Positions 25,341 to 39,200 of a stretch of 64,000 nt of DNA are shown here, piece after piece (within the stretch, counting starts at the first letter, position 1; the number at the start of each line of letters is the position of its first letter). The position numbers and the translations under genes were made by a program. Source of the stretch: Littorina saxatilis (taxonomy: Eukaryota; Mollusca; Gastropoda; Littorinimorpha; Littorinidae); the NCBI RefSeq assembly GCF_037325665.1, contig NC_090261.1, positions 16,286,789 to 16,350,788 of the forward strand, written 5' to 3'. The notes beneath the pieces were generated by a model. The model was not told the origin of the DNA. It worked only from the letters and a program-made list of their open reading frames with translations, and did no database searches.

Positions 25341-27529
25341 CAGAATTAAACAGATTGCATCGGCCTTTGACTTTCTCTCAGAACTAAATATATGGAGACC
25401 CGACATTGCACGATTCTTGGTGTGCCCTTCCATTCAAAACCCACAAACTAACTTTGGACTTTTCTTTCGAGATTATCATGATTACGTCGTGGAACAATAC
25501 AACATCAGGGGTGGGACTTTTCCGCGAATCCGCGGATTTCCGCGGACACAACTTACGAATTCGCGGCTGGAGTAATCTATTTTTCCGCGTCCCATTTCAT
25601 CACAGTATCTATAACTTGTTGACTGAATGATATGGAGAGAAGTGAAGATGGAACAGAACATTGGAGGCTTGAGAGTTAAATTGTGCTGACTGAAAACTCC
25701 TGATAACTAATAATCATTTTGAGCTTCAATGCATTGAATCATAGGGGAAGGGCTCCTAATATGGACCGCTTTTTGTTTCATGCTGATAACTAGCTTGTTT
25801 TCTTGCGAAGAAGTTTCATTTTGTGTTTGGTAGTCCTTCTCTCTTAGGTTAACCGTTAGGCCTAATTAGAATAAAAATAGCTTTGATAGACATTCAGCAA
25901 AAATTAAATACAGGAAAACTCACAAATGGTCCATATTAGGAGCCTGGGCGCCTAATATGGACCTGTGGAGAGGCCTTCACGAATCGCTGTAAAAAGCCCC
26001 CTATACTTCAAAATAACATGATGGATGGATGGATGGATAAGATTTATAGTCCAGTGAGGTTACCCTCATGGAAATTCGGGCTGCTTTCTCCCTGGGGAAA
26101 GCGAGCTGCCATACAATATACGGCGCTACCCATATTATTTTTTTTCCTGCATGCGTGTATTCATGTTTCCTGAGACTTAATGCCGTGTGAGATGGAATTT
26201 TTTTTACTTTATTCCAAGTCCCACGGGTATTTGATGGACATTTTTATCTATGCCTATATACAACTTAGTGTGCAAGTCAGACTAATTAAAATATGCTTTA
26301 GATTTATCTGTTTTGGGTTGATGAGAGCATTATTTGAAGCACACCAGGAAACTAAAGAAGCTTATCAAAAACATAGTGAAAATTAGTGAAATTATCAACT
26401 TCCACGAAAAGAAGACTATTTGTTATATATTTTTGATATCTCGAGGGCTAGTTATAGGTTATTTTCAGCAAGCTTCTTAATGAATTAATGAAAATAGCCT
26501 TTAGCTTTTATTTTCTTCGATTTGTTGAAGGTGGTCCATATTAGGGAACTCACGCATACTTTCAGATTTTGCTATTATTTTTTTTGTGCAGTAGAAACTC
26601 GGGGTCAACACTGCTAAAATGTACCAAATACAGTCTTAGCTGTCATATGTAGCACGTTTTGTGTGATAAAAGCTTTGGCTGTGGACAGAAACGAGTCCGT
26701 TTTAGGCGGCATATTTAGAGTGAACGCTGCCAAAAGTGAAAACAAGTCGCGTAAGGCGAAAATACAACATTTAGTCAAGTAGCTGTCGAACTCACAGAAT
26801 GAAAGTGAACGCAACGCAACGCAGCAAGACCGTATACTCGTAGCATCGTCACTCCACCGCCCGTGGCAAAGGCAGTGCCAGTGGAATTGACAAGAAGAGC
26901 GGGGTATTCGTTGCGCTGAGAAGGATAGCACGCTTTTCTGTACCTCTCTTTGTTTTAACTTTCTGAGCGTGTTTTTAATCCAAACATATCATATCATATC
27001 TATATGTTTTTGGAATCAGGAACCGACAAGGAATAAGATGAAAGTGTTTTTAAATAGATTTCGAAAAATAAATGTTGATAATAATTGTTATATATTTAAT
27101 TTTCAGAGCTTGGTTTTAATTCAAATATAACATATGTATATGTTTTTGGAATCAGAAAATGATGGGAAATAAGATGAACGTAAATTTGGATCGTTTTATA
27201 AAAAGAATATTTTTTTTACAATTTTCAGATTTTTAATGACCAAAGTCATTAAATAATTTTTAAGCCACCAAGCTGAAATGCAATACCGAAGTCCGGGCTT
27301 CGTCGAAGATTACTTGACCAAAATTTCAACCAATTTGGTTGAAAAATGAGGGCGTGACAGTGCCGCCTCAACTTTCACGAAAAGCCGGATATGACGTCAT
27401 CAAAGACATTTATCAAAAAAATGAAAAAAAAACGTTCGGGGATTTCATACCCAGGAACTCTCATGTCAAATTTCATAAAGATCGGTCTAGTAGTTTAGTC
27501 TGAATCGCTCTACACACACACACAGACAG

Positions 27530-27563
<34 letters not shown>

Positions 27564-29008
27564 CACGACCCTCGTCTCGATTCCCCCTCTACGTTAAAAC
27601 ATTTAGTCAAAACTTGACTAAATGTAAAAAGAGAAAAAGCCTAACGGTTTTGAGGTTTGTGTTTCTGCAACTGTTTTGACATGTGCAAGTTATCCAGAGA
27701 GGGTGAATACAGCAAATGAAATTGTTTTGAGCGCTCTAGCGCCGCTAGTTTGTCAGAACTGGAGGTGGTCCATATTAGGAGCCGGTCCATATTAGGAGCC
27801 CTTCCCCTACTATTGCCAGTAGTGGATTATGGATACATGGTTCATTACGTAAGTATACACCATTACAATGTTACCATTGTTGTGTGAATTAAAAAAAAAA
27901 AAATTTTATTGTAAGGAGAATGTCTATTTTTACCTAATTCAAACGAGTTGAATTTTACTCTCAGAATGCACCAGATTGTACAGATTCTAATGTACCATTT
28001 ACAATTTTTTCGGGGGAGCATGCCCCCGAACCCCCCTAGAAAAAAGGGATTTCCTCTTTTTTCATCACAAGAAAGTCCCACCCCTGCAACATGAATCTGT
28101 TAGTGATATTTACCCACGGTTTCAGAATGAAGAATCTTCAGCATGGGGCAGGATATATTTCTCGATGAGATATGATCTCAAGCAAAACTGTTTTACAGAG
28201 AGTGAAAAATTAGGTTTACAGACTCTCTATCAGAGCATAATTAAATACACAGATGAGCAAACGCTGTGCTACTGATTGAACATTCTGACCAAGAGTTCGA
28301 GGCACTAACCTGGCCTGGGCCGCAATGGAGGACACTGCGGGTTGTCCATGTGGACCTTTCGAGGAACTTCAACGTCATTGAGACCAGTTGATGAGTCAAT
28401 TTTCCAGCAGGTACTGATTCAGTATAAGAGATTTTATCGCGGACTGTAAAAATAAGACTTTTGTTTGAATGAGGTTTTTGGCATAAGCACTCGTGAACGC
28501 TGGGAACACTATATTGGTGTTGTCTTGTTTGTTTGCTTCTTTCTTTCTTTCTTGAATTACTTATTGATTTTATTGTTGTATTAGTAGCTGTCTGTGTTAC
28601 GTCAAAACTGACAACAAGTGTGATGCATCAGTTTAAATCTAAGTATTCAAAAGAACGCGTGTACACATAGTTTGGCTGGTCTCTCTTTTTCGTTTTCTTT
28701 TGCATTTGCAAACACTACAGTTTTTACTGCTCACCATTTCGGTCGCTACAACTATTGGTTGATGCAATCAGTGTCGACAATACAAGACTCACAGCTCACT
28801 GTTACTGACATCTAAAAAGTTAATATTCGCACAACTTTTTATTCTGCTTTGTAGGTCTGCGCTCAACACAGGCTGGTTTAGGAACTACAATGGAACCTGT
28901 TATGTGGGGTCCGTCGATAAAGAAGAGTGGAAAACTCAAAAACTTGACTAAATATAAAAAGACAATTGATGTCAGTATCAGTTCCGTGGTCCATGATTTG
29001 ATCCAGTC

Positions 29009-29102
<94 letters not shown>

Positions 29103-30198
29103 GAGGGATTACTGCAAAGGGACGTTTCAGTTTGGTCCCAAGCATGTCTTCTCATAACAGGTACGACTATATTTTATGACTGTGCCAGATGTTCCTTTTA
29201 GTTCCGCTCCGACTTTTCGAATTGGGTCGGTAAACATGCTTTTGTTGAGCAAATCGCTTGTCGTGTTTCCATGGCAAACGTCAGCGTGACCGTAGCTAGT
29301 GTTCTAACGCTTGTTAATCTCGGCTTCGTCATCCATTTTACGGCCATCCCCTCATAAACGATGCATCAAAGGATCAAAACCTCGTTATTGTCTCCCTTTC
29401 CGTGGCGCTGCGTTTTGTTTAATGACATCCGGGTTGTAGGCGGCCTGCAAGCTGACGTGTTTATTTGACAATTGACCACGGCTAAAGACCGTTGTCGTTG
29501 CAGCGTGACTGCCTTTTTGCTTTGTTTTTTTTTGCGTGTTGTAGTACATTTGTATTAGTTGGTTGTGATGGTATTGGTGAGCGGTGTGGGTGGTGATTGA
29601 TGTGACCATATTGGTTTCGGGTACCATGCCTTCCTCATCCCTGTTCAATGTCATATCTCTGCATAACAAGTTGAGGAGATCTTATTCAAACTGATCTACA
29701 GACTAGATGTAAAGTTTAGTAATATTATAATGAACGAATATAAATAATTGAGAATCAGTGAAGTAAACATGTCAAAATAAAAACAACGAACAAAACAATC
29801 AACCCCAAGAAGAAGAAGAAGAAACAACAACACCATTTCTTTCTTTATTTATTTGGTGTTTAACGTCGTTTTCAACCACGAAGGTTGTATCGCGACGGGG
29901 AAAGGGGGGAGAGGGGATAGAGCCACTTGTCAATTGTTTCTTGTTCACAAAACCACTAATCAAAAATTTGCTCCAGGGGCCCTTGCAACGTAGTCACCTT
30001 ACTGGGAGAATGCAAGTTTCCAGTACAAAGGACTTAACATTTCTTACATACTGCTTGACTAAAATCTTTACAAAAATTTACTATATTCTATACAAGAAAC
30101 ACTTAACAAGGATAAAAGGAGAAACAGAATCCGTTAGTCGCCTTTTACGACATGCTGGAGAGCATCAGGTAAATTCTTCCCCCTAACCCGCGGGGGGT

Positions 30199-30254
<56 letters not shown>

Positions 30255-33200
30255 GATATATGTGTACTAATAGATAATCCCAGACAGCCGGACAGTCACC
30301 CAACTGAAAGAATAATTCGTTGACTGACTTACCAATCACTTGACTACAGTCTTTTAATAGCCAGCCAAATAGCTGACCATCTGACCGAGTTACCGACTGA
30401 CCACAAACCACTTGAGATTGACTGAGAGTGTTACTAGAGCTGACCGCTACGCACCCGTGTAGGACATGAAACGTTTTTAGTTACCTGTACTTTTACTTGT
30501 TGTTGCTTGCCTCTTTGCCTTTTTTTAATATATTATTTTAATATGTAAGGAGTGCCATGGGTGTATGATTGCAATCCACACCAGAACAAATACCAATGGC
30601 TTTTATGCTATAGTATATGGAGGAATACATTCTTATTTTTGTTCGATGCACACAGAATCCGAGTCACTGAACACATGATTACCTTCTGAACAATTCACCA
30701 AAATCTTCCCATCCATTAAGCACTCTTCTGAGACTTGCAACGTTAAAGACGATTATCTCTGTTTATTGAGTAAATTTTTTCAAGGAACAATAAATTAAGA
30801 AGCTGCCGAATTCAAGATCCAATTATTTCTCTTAAGCGTGGCCACTCACCGGAAAAAACTTGGCACAATAGTTATTGCCATGGCAACCGTCTGAAAAAAT
30901 CGAACAAAGACAAAGAAATCATGGGGAGGGTGGCAAGAGACTTAGAGTAGAAAGGCGGTTACTTTTCCTTGTTTAAAAATTGTAAAACTCGTCGAAGCAC
31001 ACAGACAGACAGACAGACACAGACACACACATACACACACAGACTCACACACACAATGTTTTCGAGAAGAACGAACAGGTAAAGTTTTGTTCAACCCAGA
31101 CTCTTGTCGTGAGATGGGAACACTTATATCATCTACATCACTGATCAGTATCATGTGTGCGTGTTAGGGGAGACCGGGGCTAGTCCGCCTACTTTTATGC
31201 TTTTGGTAGCATAACTGGCGAGTTTGATGAACTAGAAGACTGATTTTTTATTTTACATCAAGACAAATGTGTAGCTGATATCAATGTGCAGACAGTTTTT
31301 ATGTGCGCATGAACATTTGTTGTACATACTGCTTTAGGTACTGTAGACCTACCCTAACGTAGGCGAACTTGCCCCAAGTCGGGGTAAGTCCGCCTACAGG
31401 GTGGGGCAAGTCCGCCGCTCTCATCCCATAGTAGGTACAAGACTAGTAGTGGGCAAGCTTTAGTGGGAAAGCTTTTTTAATTCCCTTCAATATTTAGGTT
31501 CAAAAATGCCAATGACAAAATACGAAAGAATGTAACACAAAATTACGTTAGGGGAGACCGGGGCTAGTCCGCCTACTTTTATGCTACTTTTATGCTTTTG
31601 GTAGCATAACTGGCGAGTTTGATGAACTAGAAGACTGATTTTTTTTTTCTTTTACATCAAGACAAATGTGTAGCTGATATCAATGTGCAGACAGTTTTTA
31701 TGTGCGCATGAACATTTGTTGTACATACTGCTTACGGCGAACATGCCCCATGACAAATAGGCGGACTTGCCCCTGCACGGGCAGGCAACTCTAGTGCCAG
31801 ATAACGAGCACAACATGGGAAGGAAGAAGCAAAACTTTCGTCAGAACTCGACCTTAATTAACGCACTTTCACTCGACACCAAGACTAAGTATTTGTTCTC
31901 AGAGGTAATTATATAATGCATCCGAAAACCTAAGTCAACTCCTTTGCATTCATTTTACAAAAATGAAGAAAAACACTTTTTGTGATCTGTACTCACGATA
32001 TATGGGCGCGCAACCTCTGAACTTCTGCAGGATATGGCGGGAAGAAGGGACACTACTCCCACATGGTGTGAATGACTAAAAGGTGGCAAACGTAAGAATA
32101 AACAGGCAAAGACGGATGTGCCCCGGGGGCGGACTAGCCCCGGTCTCCCCTACAGTCTGTTCGAGATAACAGGAAAGCATGATGACTCGTTGATCTCATG
32201 TGGTTAGGAGGGCGTAAATTGCACGAAGAAATGTTCGTCTAACTCCGAGCACGCCGAATATCCAACGGATCTTCTAAAATGGACTCAAATCTATACTACC
32301 CGTCATTAAAGAAAATGGCACGTTTGAGTGCAGTTTTTGTGATGTTTATTGTAAAATTACATAATTAGGACGAGCTTTCCTAAGTAAGTGAAGTCTAATT
32401 GTGGTTTTATCGACCACAATGTAGAGAGGAAAGGGACTACGTGAGATAGAACGCGGGAATACGTCACTGTTTAACGACGTGTGAATGGTGCAGAGAAAAG
32501 AGAAAGAGAGAGGAAAGGGATAGGGAGGGAAAACGGTTATCGGTATAACCCTGAAGACAACTGATCAGCATGACAAACCGTTATTTACAAAACGTAGGGC
32601 GAGGCACGTAATCCCTTTCCACTCTACATTGTGGTCGATAAAACCACACTATTAGACTTCACTTACTCAGGTAAGGTCGTCATAATTATGTAATTTTATC
32701 TCCCACAATTCCGAGAGGAATGGGTCACGTGAGACTTTAAAGTCTGCAGCATTTACACCCTATCACTGTCGATGAATTGAAATAAATATAAACCTACCTC
32801 AATTCTTCATGACAGCACAGCCTGTCCAAAACTCCTCCCACTGACCACTGGTTTCTTGTAAACAGTTGTGAGGGTGTTAGCCCGACGCCAACCAACAGTC
32901 TTCAGAATGGTTGCTAGAGGAATTTTTCTTGCAGCTTTGCTAGATGCAGCGGAACGAGTTGAATGCGGCGTAAATATTGTCATGTCAATACCCGCTTTTT
33001 CTAATCCAACCTTTGTCCATCGACGGATAGTATCTCTGGACACCGCTTTGTGAGGGGCTGTCCAACTGATAAAGAGTCTCGTTTCCGCTCCTCTAAACAC
33101 GAGTTCTTTTGACATAGTGTTTCAAATAATGTACAACACAAATTGCCAAGTCAGACGGAAAGGCACAAAATACCACTTCATTCTGATGTTTGTTTGGGCC

Positions 33201-35789
33201 AGAAGTTTTGAGCAAATCCCCAAACCTACATCGTACATCATCCTTTTGTCCAACTCATGTTACGCAAGTCCATCAACCAAATCGCCTGTCCCCTTTGACT
33301 GGAGACTATGGAAAGCCGTTTGGCTCATAACCTATACGCGCGTAATAAATAATTCATACGCGCGTAATAAATAATTCATACGCGCGTAAGAAATGATTCA
33401 TACGCGCGTACTAAATTAATTACACGTGTATTTAATCATTTCTTACACGAGTATGAAATATTTATTACACGTGTATTTAATCATTATGCTATTCCATAGC
33501 ATAAGAAAAAAGATAAATTACACGTGCAATAAGAAATAAATACACGTGTATTAATCATTTATTACGCGTGTATTTATGTTTTATTACACGTGTAATGGTT
33601 ATGAGCCAAACGGCTTTCCATATGCAAAGCCGTTTGGCTCATAACCATTACACGTGTAATAAAACATTAATACACGTGTATTTTATTTCTTATTGCACGT
33701 GTAATTTATCTTTTTTCTTATGCTATGGAATAGCATAATGATTAAATACACGTGTAATAAATATTTCATACTCGTGTAAGAAGTGATTAAATACACGTGT
33801 AATTAACATTTCATGCGCGTGTAAGAAATGTTTAAATACACGTGTAACATGCCCCATGACAAATAGGCGGACTTGCCCCTGCACGGGCAGGCAACTCTAG
33901 TGCCAGATAACGAGCACAACATGGCCGGGAAGGAAGAAGCAAAACTTTCGTCAGAACTCGACCTTAATTAACGCACTTTCACTCGACACCAAGACTAAGT
34001 ATTTGTTCTCAGAGGTAATGCATCAAAACCTAAGTCAACTCCTATGCATTCATTTTTACAAAAATGAAGAAAAACACTTTTTGTGATCTGTACTCACGAT
34101 ATATGGGCGCGCAACCTCTGAACTTCTGCAGGATATGGCGGGAAGAAGGGACACCACTCCCACATGGTGTGAATGACTAAAAGGTGGCAAACGTAAGAAT
34201 AAACAAAGACGGATGTGACCCGGGGGCGAACTAGCCCCGGTCTCCCCTACAGTCTGGTCGAGAAGAACGAAGAGGTACATTTTTGTTTAAACCATAGTGA
34301 GTGTTGTAGTGAGGCGGGTACAATGCTATTATCCGAATCACTGATCCGTATCCTTTGTGCGTGTTGCAGTCTGTTCGAGAAGAACGAAGAGGTGATGCGG
34401 TTCTTCACGGGGCTCAAGTCGGTGAAGAACCTGTCTGAGCTGCGGACGAGCAAGGTGCTGGAAAACCACGTCAAGGGCGTCATGCTCACCATCGACGAGG
34501 CCATCACCAACATGGACGACGCCGACACCATCGTCGACATGCTGCTCTACGTCGGCAAGTCTCACACACGCTTCACGGGATTCGATCCCAACGTCTTTAT
34601 GGTGAGTGCATTGATCTAGTACTAGTAGTAGCTCGTGTATCCTGATACCTAGTATATCTTTATATGCCTGATGTTCATCGTCAACATGCTGCTCTATGTA
34701 CGTCATCAAGTCTCACACACGCTTCACGGGATTCGATCCCAACGTCTTTATGGCGAGTGTAAACATTTATAGTAGCTCCTGGCTGTCTAATGTCCATCAT
34801 GGCTATGGACATGCTGCTCAACGTCGGCAAGTCTCACACCCTCTTCAAGGGATTGGATCCCAACCTCTTCATGGCGAGTGTATGTTGTAGCTCGTGTATC
34901 CTCAAATGGCAGATGTCCATCGTGGACATGTCGCTCTACGTAGGCAATTCACACGCTCGCTTCAATGGATTTGATCCCAACGTCTTGTTTGCGAGTGTGT
35001 CTTGTAGATAACAAATGTTGTGATATGTGTAGTGTCAATCAGTGACATATCATGCTGCTCTGATTTGGCAAGGATACGTCTGATTCCAAGAATTTGACCC
35101 TAACTTCTCTATGGTGAGTGTAACGATCGAGAGGTTCATATATCATATCCTCAGATGTTTAAATGTCCATAATCAACATGCCACTCTTCGCCCGCAAGTG
35201 TCACACCCGCTTCAAGGGATTCGACTCCAACGTCTTCATGGCGAGTGTTTTAGAAAGCAAAGCAGAACTGGTACCCTGATATGATCCAGTGTATTTCGTG
35301 AGCCTAAAGCCTATCGCTGACGTGCTGCAAGCTCTCCTTAACCAGGTCGCTAAACTTGTTTCTGGGGCTGTGGTTCCAACGTCTTCAACGCTTCCTTTCT
35401 GACGTACACATGGCGGAGTATAATGACCATCACGTCCAATTAGTCATTCAAAGCAGGACCTTGAAGAAGACAAACACAAAATTGTACAAACAAATGCAAG
35501 TAAAAAGATCTTATGAAAATGCCTTCAGATCAAATGTCTCCTTACTAAGGAACGCTTTTATCACCTATTCTCTACCAATAGCGCTTTAGCAGATGAGGGG
35601 TTACTATTCCTAGCCGTAAACAGTACACCCTAAGAATCCATTACTAATGCGACGTCATTCTGATCATTATCTTGACAGACGCAGAGGTGGTTTTCGGAAA
35701 CTCTCGTCTTTGGGAAATGACTGTTTCCGCCACAACTTCCTCAGTTCAGAGGTTGTTTTTTTGAAAATGCATTTTTACTAATATCGAAT

Positions 35790-35844
<55 letters not shown>

Positions 35845-36240
35845 CGCCTAGTGTCTATGAGTGACATCATTATGTTGATTCACCAATGTTCAGTCTGCAA
35901 GGTGAGTAGGAATACCGCTATTAAAAACGACCTGTATTAAAAACAAAAACAAACAACTAAAATCCTCCTTTTAGTGACTAAAACCTGACTCTGTAAACTC
36001 TGTACGCCAACTCACTGGGTCACTAGTTCTCCTATCATTGATTCTGTCACTTTATCCCTTAATGACTTCTCTAGGGGTTCCAATCAGATTACCCTTCTGT
36101 CGCAATGTCTGAGAGCCACGGGATCAGTCGCCTTTTAGCGTCACTCTGTCATGAGGTTGTGTTACTGTTGAAATTGGAACCATTATTTCCAAGAAGTCCG
36201 TGATTTCCATGACCTCACAACACAATTGCACCCACAAATA

Positions 36241-36297
<57 letters not shown>

Positions 36298-39200
36298 AGT
36301 GACGTGTGTGTGTGTGTGTGTGTGGTTTATATTGATGTTTTAATGGTATTGTGTGTTTATTCAGCCACAATGCAATTTCTCTTTTGAGATAATAAAGTAT
36401 TATTGTATTGTATGTATTGTATTGTATTGTATTGTAATAATACAAGTATTAGTAGTTATTGTTTTGTGTGTGGTGGTGTTGGTGGGGGTTTGATCAAGTC
36501 ATGGATATCGGGAACTTAAACCCGATGAGATCTCAATTGAGAAAAACTAAATGGTTTCAAGTAAGTGGTGAGTCATTCCTTCATCCACTAACGACGACTG
36601 AACAAAAAAGAAACACATTTTGGTTTTGAAAAATGTGGCGTTATATGATTGTTAAAGTAAAAACACTTTCATCTCTGAAGTTTGTGTCAAGTGTGGTGTG
36701 AGCTCAGTCTGGGCATGTCTCTCTTGTCCTGACAGTTGGTGAACCGTTCTTAATGACCAACAGCCGACAATAAACACCCTTAGGGGTCATGATTTATCAA
36801 CCCATCAGTGTGTAGAAAAGTCATTGTACTTCACTTGTTCATAGCACCTTTCACAGGGATGGCGAAATCTCAAAATTTAAATTCGCCAGCCGGGCGAGTA
36901 ACTTCAGGAAAGTCACTAGCCCGCCAGAAATTTCGCTGGCCCGGTACATACCACAGTTAATGCATCTGTAGTGTTTATACCGCTTTGAAACTAGATAGTA
37001 AACCAGAAGTGTTGCATTTGAGCAGAATTTTCACTAGGCAGCCGGGCGAGTTGCCAGGCAGTTTCTACTAGCCCGGCGGAATGTTTACTCGCCCTTGGCG
37101 ACCGGGCGGACGATTTGGCCATCCCTTTTACCGCTATCGGAAGTCACCGATAGTATCTGGTTTCCAGGTATTATCATCAGATTAAATGTGCACGACTGGT
37201 TCGGCTGGTGGTAATTGCAAGACGTGAACATAATAATGCCGTTAGATGAACACAGCCAAGGGATTTTATTTTCACCATTGACAGCAAACATAACGTGACG
37301 GACACAAACCGTTAAAAACTGTTGAGTTAAAATAGGTCAACTCCCAACTCTATCCACATTTCTTTTTCCAGATGATCAAAGAGCCGAAAAGCTGGTAACC
37401 GAGATAAATATACACATCTTGTGTGCTTCGTCCAGTGAAATAGCCCAGTCCACGAACATATATGCCTCTTACCGCAGCTGAATATGAACCATTCCTATTG
37501 GTCGTGGGCGACACTGACACCATTTCAATTATCAAATCAATTACTGTATACGTGCCTTCGTGAACGTCGTCTTGGGGAGTTACACAGCGCACAAGCAGGA
37601 CATCTACGAGGCCTGTGAGTTCATCCATCCATGGAGAGCTCATTCCTGCTAGCTGTCATCGACACTGATTTTGTGTTTCAGTTTATCAAAGAGGTGTTTG
37701 TTTTAAAGTGTTTGTTTGTTTGCTTAACGCCCAGCCGACCACGAAGGGCCATATCAGGGCGGTGCTGCTTTGACATATAACGTGCGCCACACACAAGACA
37801 AAAGTTGCAGCACAGGCTTCATGTCTCACCCAGTCACATTATTCTGACACCGGACCAACCAGTCCTAGCACTAACCCCATAATGCCAGACGCCAGGCGGA
37901 GCAGCCAATGTTAAAGTCTTAGGTATGACCCGGCCGGGGTTCGAATCCACGACCTCCCGATTACGGGGCGGACGCCTTACCACTAGGCCAACCGTGCCGG
38001 TGTTTTAAAGTGTATTCGAATATGTATATATAATATAATTATCCCCGAGTACGCTAGTACTTGGGCTCAGCAGACTTGAATCGTGTGTCTGTCTGTGTGT
38101 GTGTCTGTTTCGACTTAACAGCTTATTGCTGGGAAACTACTGGGCGCAGTTCGTTCAAAAGTTGATACACTAACTTGATAATAGGTCCGATTGATCGTAT
38201 TAAAACTTCATAATGTTACCTGGGACCTAAATGCGAAATAAACCACAAAAACGACTTGGCCGTAGGAGGAGTTCACACCGGCGGGGCAACACGCAGCCAT
38301 TGAGCTGATAGAACAGCCGAACGCGTCACACAAAAATACGTCATGGCAAAGTTACACGCAAAGCGAAAGAGACTTTGACGTCATTTACTTTTGTTCGGAA
38401 TTTTCCGTCTGTTCCTAGCTTGTCAGTGAAGACCTGACGTGAGTAAGCTTACCCAAAACGTCTTTGTTCTCTATTCACATTGCAGCTGTGAAATAATCAG
38501 TCTTGTGTCTCGGTCGTGTAGGTCACAGAGTTTGCTTCTGCAATCATGATTGTGTTCGTGTTGATGACGGCTTCATAAGACAAAATAATAAGCGAATCTA
38601 TCGCGAGGAAGACGTTTATGTACAAATCACCGAACCCAACCCATTTTTTGTGTGCATTTTTCTGAAGAATAAACTGCATGTGGTTAATTTCATCCGTTTA
38701 ATGCTTGTCGAAACGAGCCATAAGGCTTTAGAATAAAAGATTTCAGGCATTGCTTGGCCATCTGATCACAGATGAGGTCGCAGTTTGTAGGTTGAATCTA
38801 TGAATCGGCCAGAGATAGATCTGCATTTCTGGTCAGAAACCAACATTCACACCACAGACATTCCAAACATTTATATTTATTGAGCGAGCCAGTCTGAAGA
38901 GTACTCGGGTCCAGCGCGAGCGTTTCTTATATGCAGTAAATTTCTTTTTGTGTTTCAGCCTATGTATTTACATTTAAATAATCATTTATGCACTTTATGT
39001 AAATTAATACAAATTTTACTCATGTAAATGTATACAAATTGAATTTATAATAAAATCTAATAATAAATCTAATTCATGTATTTTCGTCTTTCCAGCTGAT
39101 CAAAGGCCCGTTCCTGCTGTCGGTGAGCGACACGCTGGGGGACCGATACACGGCACACATGCAGGACATCTACGAGAAGGCCATCGAGTTCATCTTGCAC

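Larger units (their letters stand above)
25506..28086. mobile_element. Outer DNA element, CAGGGGTGGGACT ends, CAACAT duplication
   Basis: The element begins CAGGGGTGGGACTT (25506) and ends AGTCCCACCCCTG (28086), with flush 6-bp direct repeats CAACAT (25500-25505 and 28087-28092). Near the left end is a CCGCGAATCCGCGG palindrome; near the right end a GGGGGAGCATGCCCCC palindrome. It is itself interrupted by the TA-flanked element at 25744-27807. No transposase is visible. Confidence 0.8.

Noticed and set aside
26614-26931. Open frame inside the nested transposons
   Set aside because: No domain recognised and it spans the junction of two elements.
29941-30186. Similar small open frames at 29941, 50036 and 50832
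   Set aside because: They are the same SINE family read on the + strand; recurrence reflects the repeat, not a gene family.
30145-30411. Open frame with a long Val run
   Set aside because: It is the (AAC)n microsatellite read on the - strand plus the SINE end.
34696-35011. Extra globin exons coding YVGKSHTRF-like peptides as separate genes
   Set aside because: They lack proper acceptors and the rest of the globin fold; best read as degenerate tandem copies of the exon-2 end.
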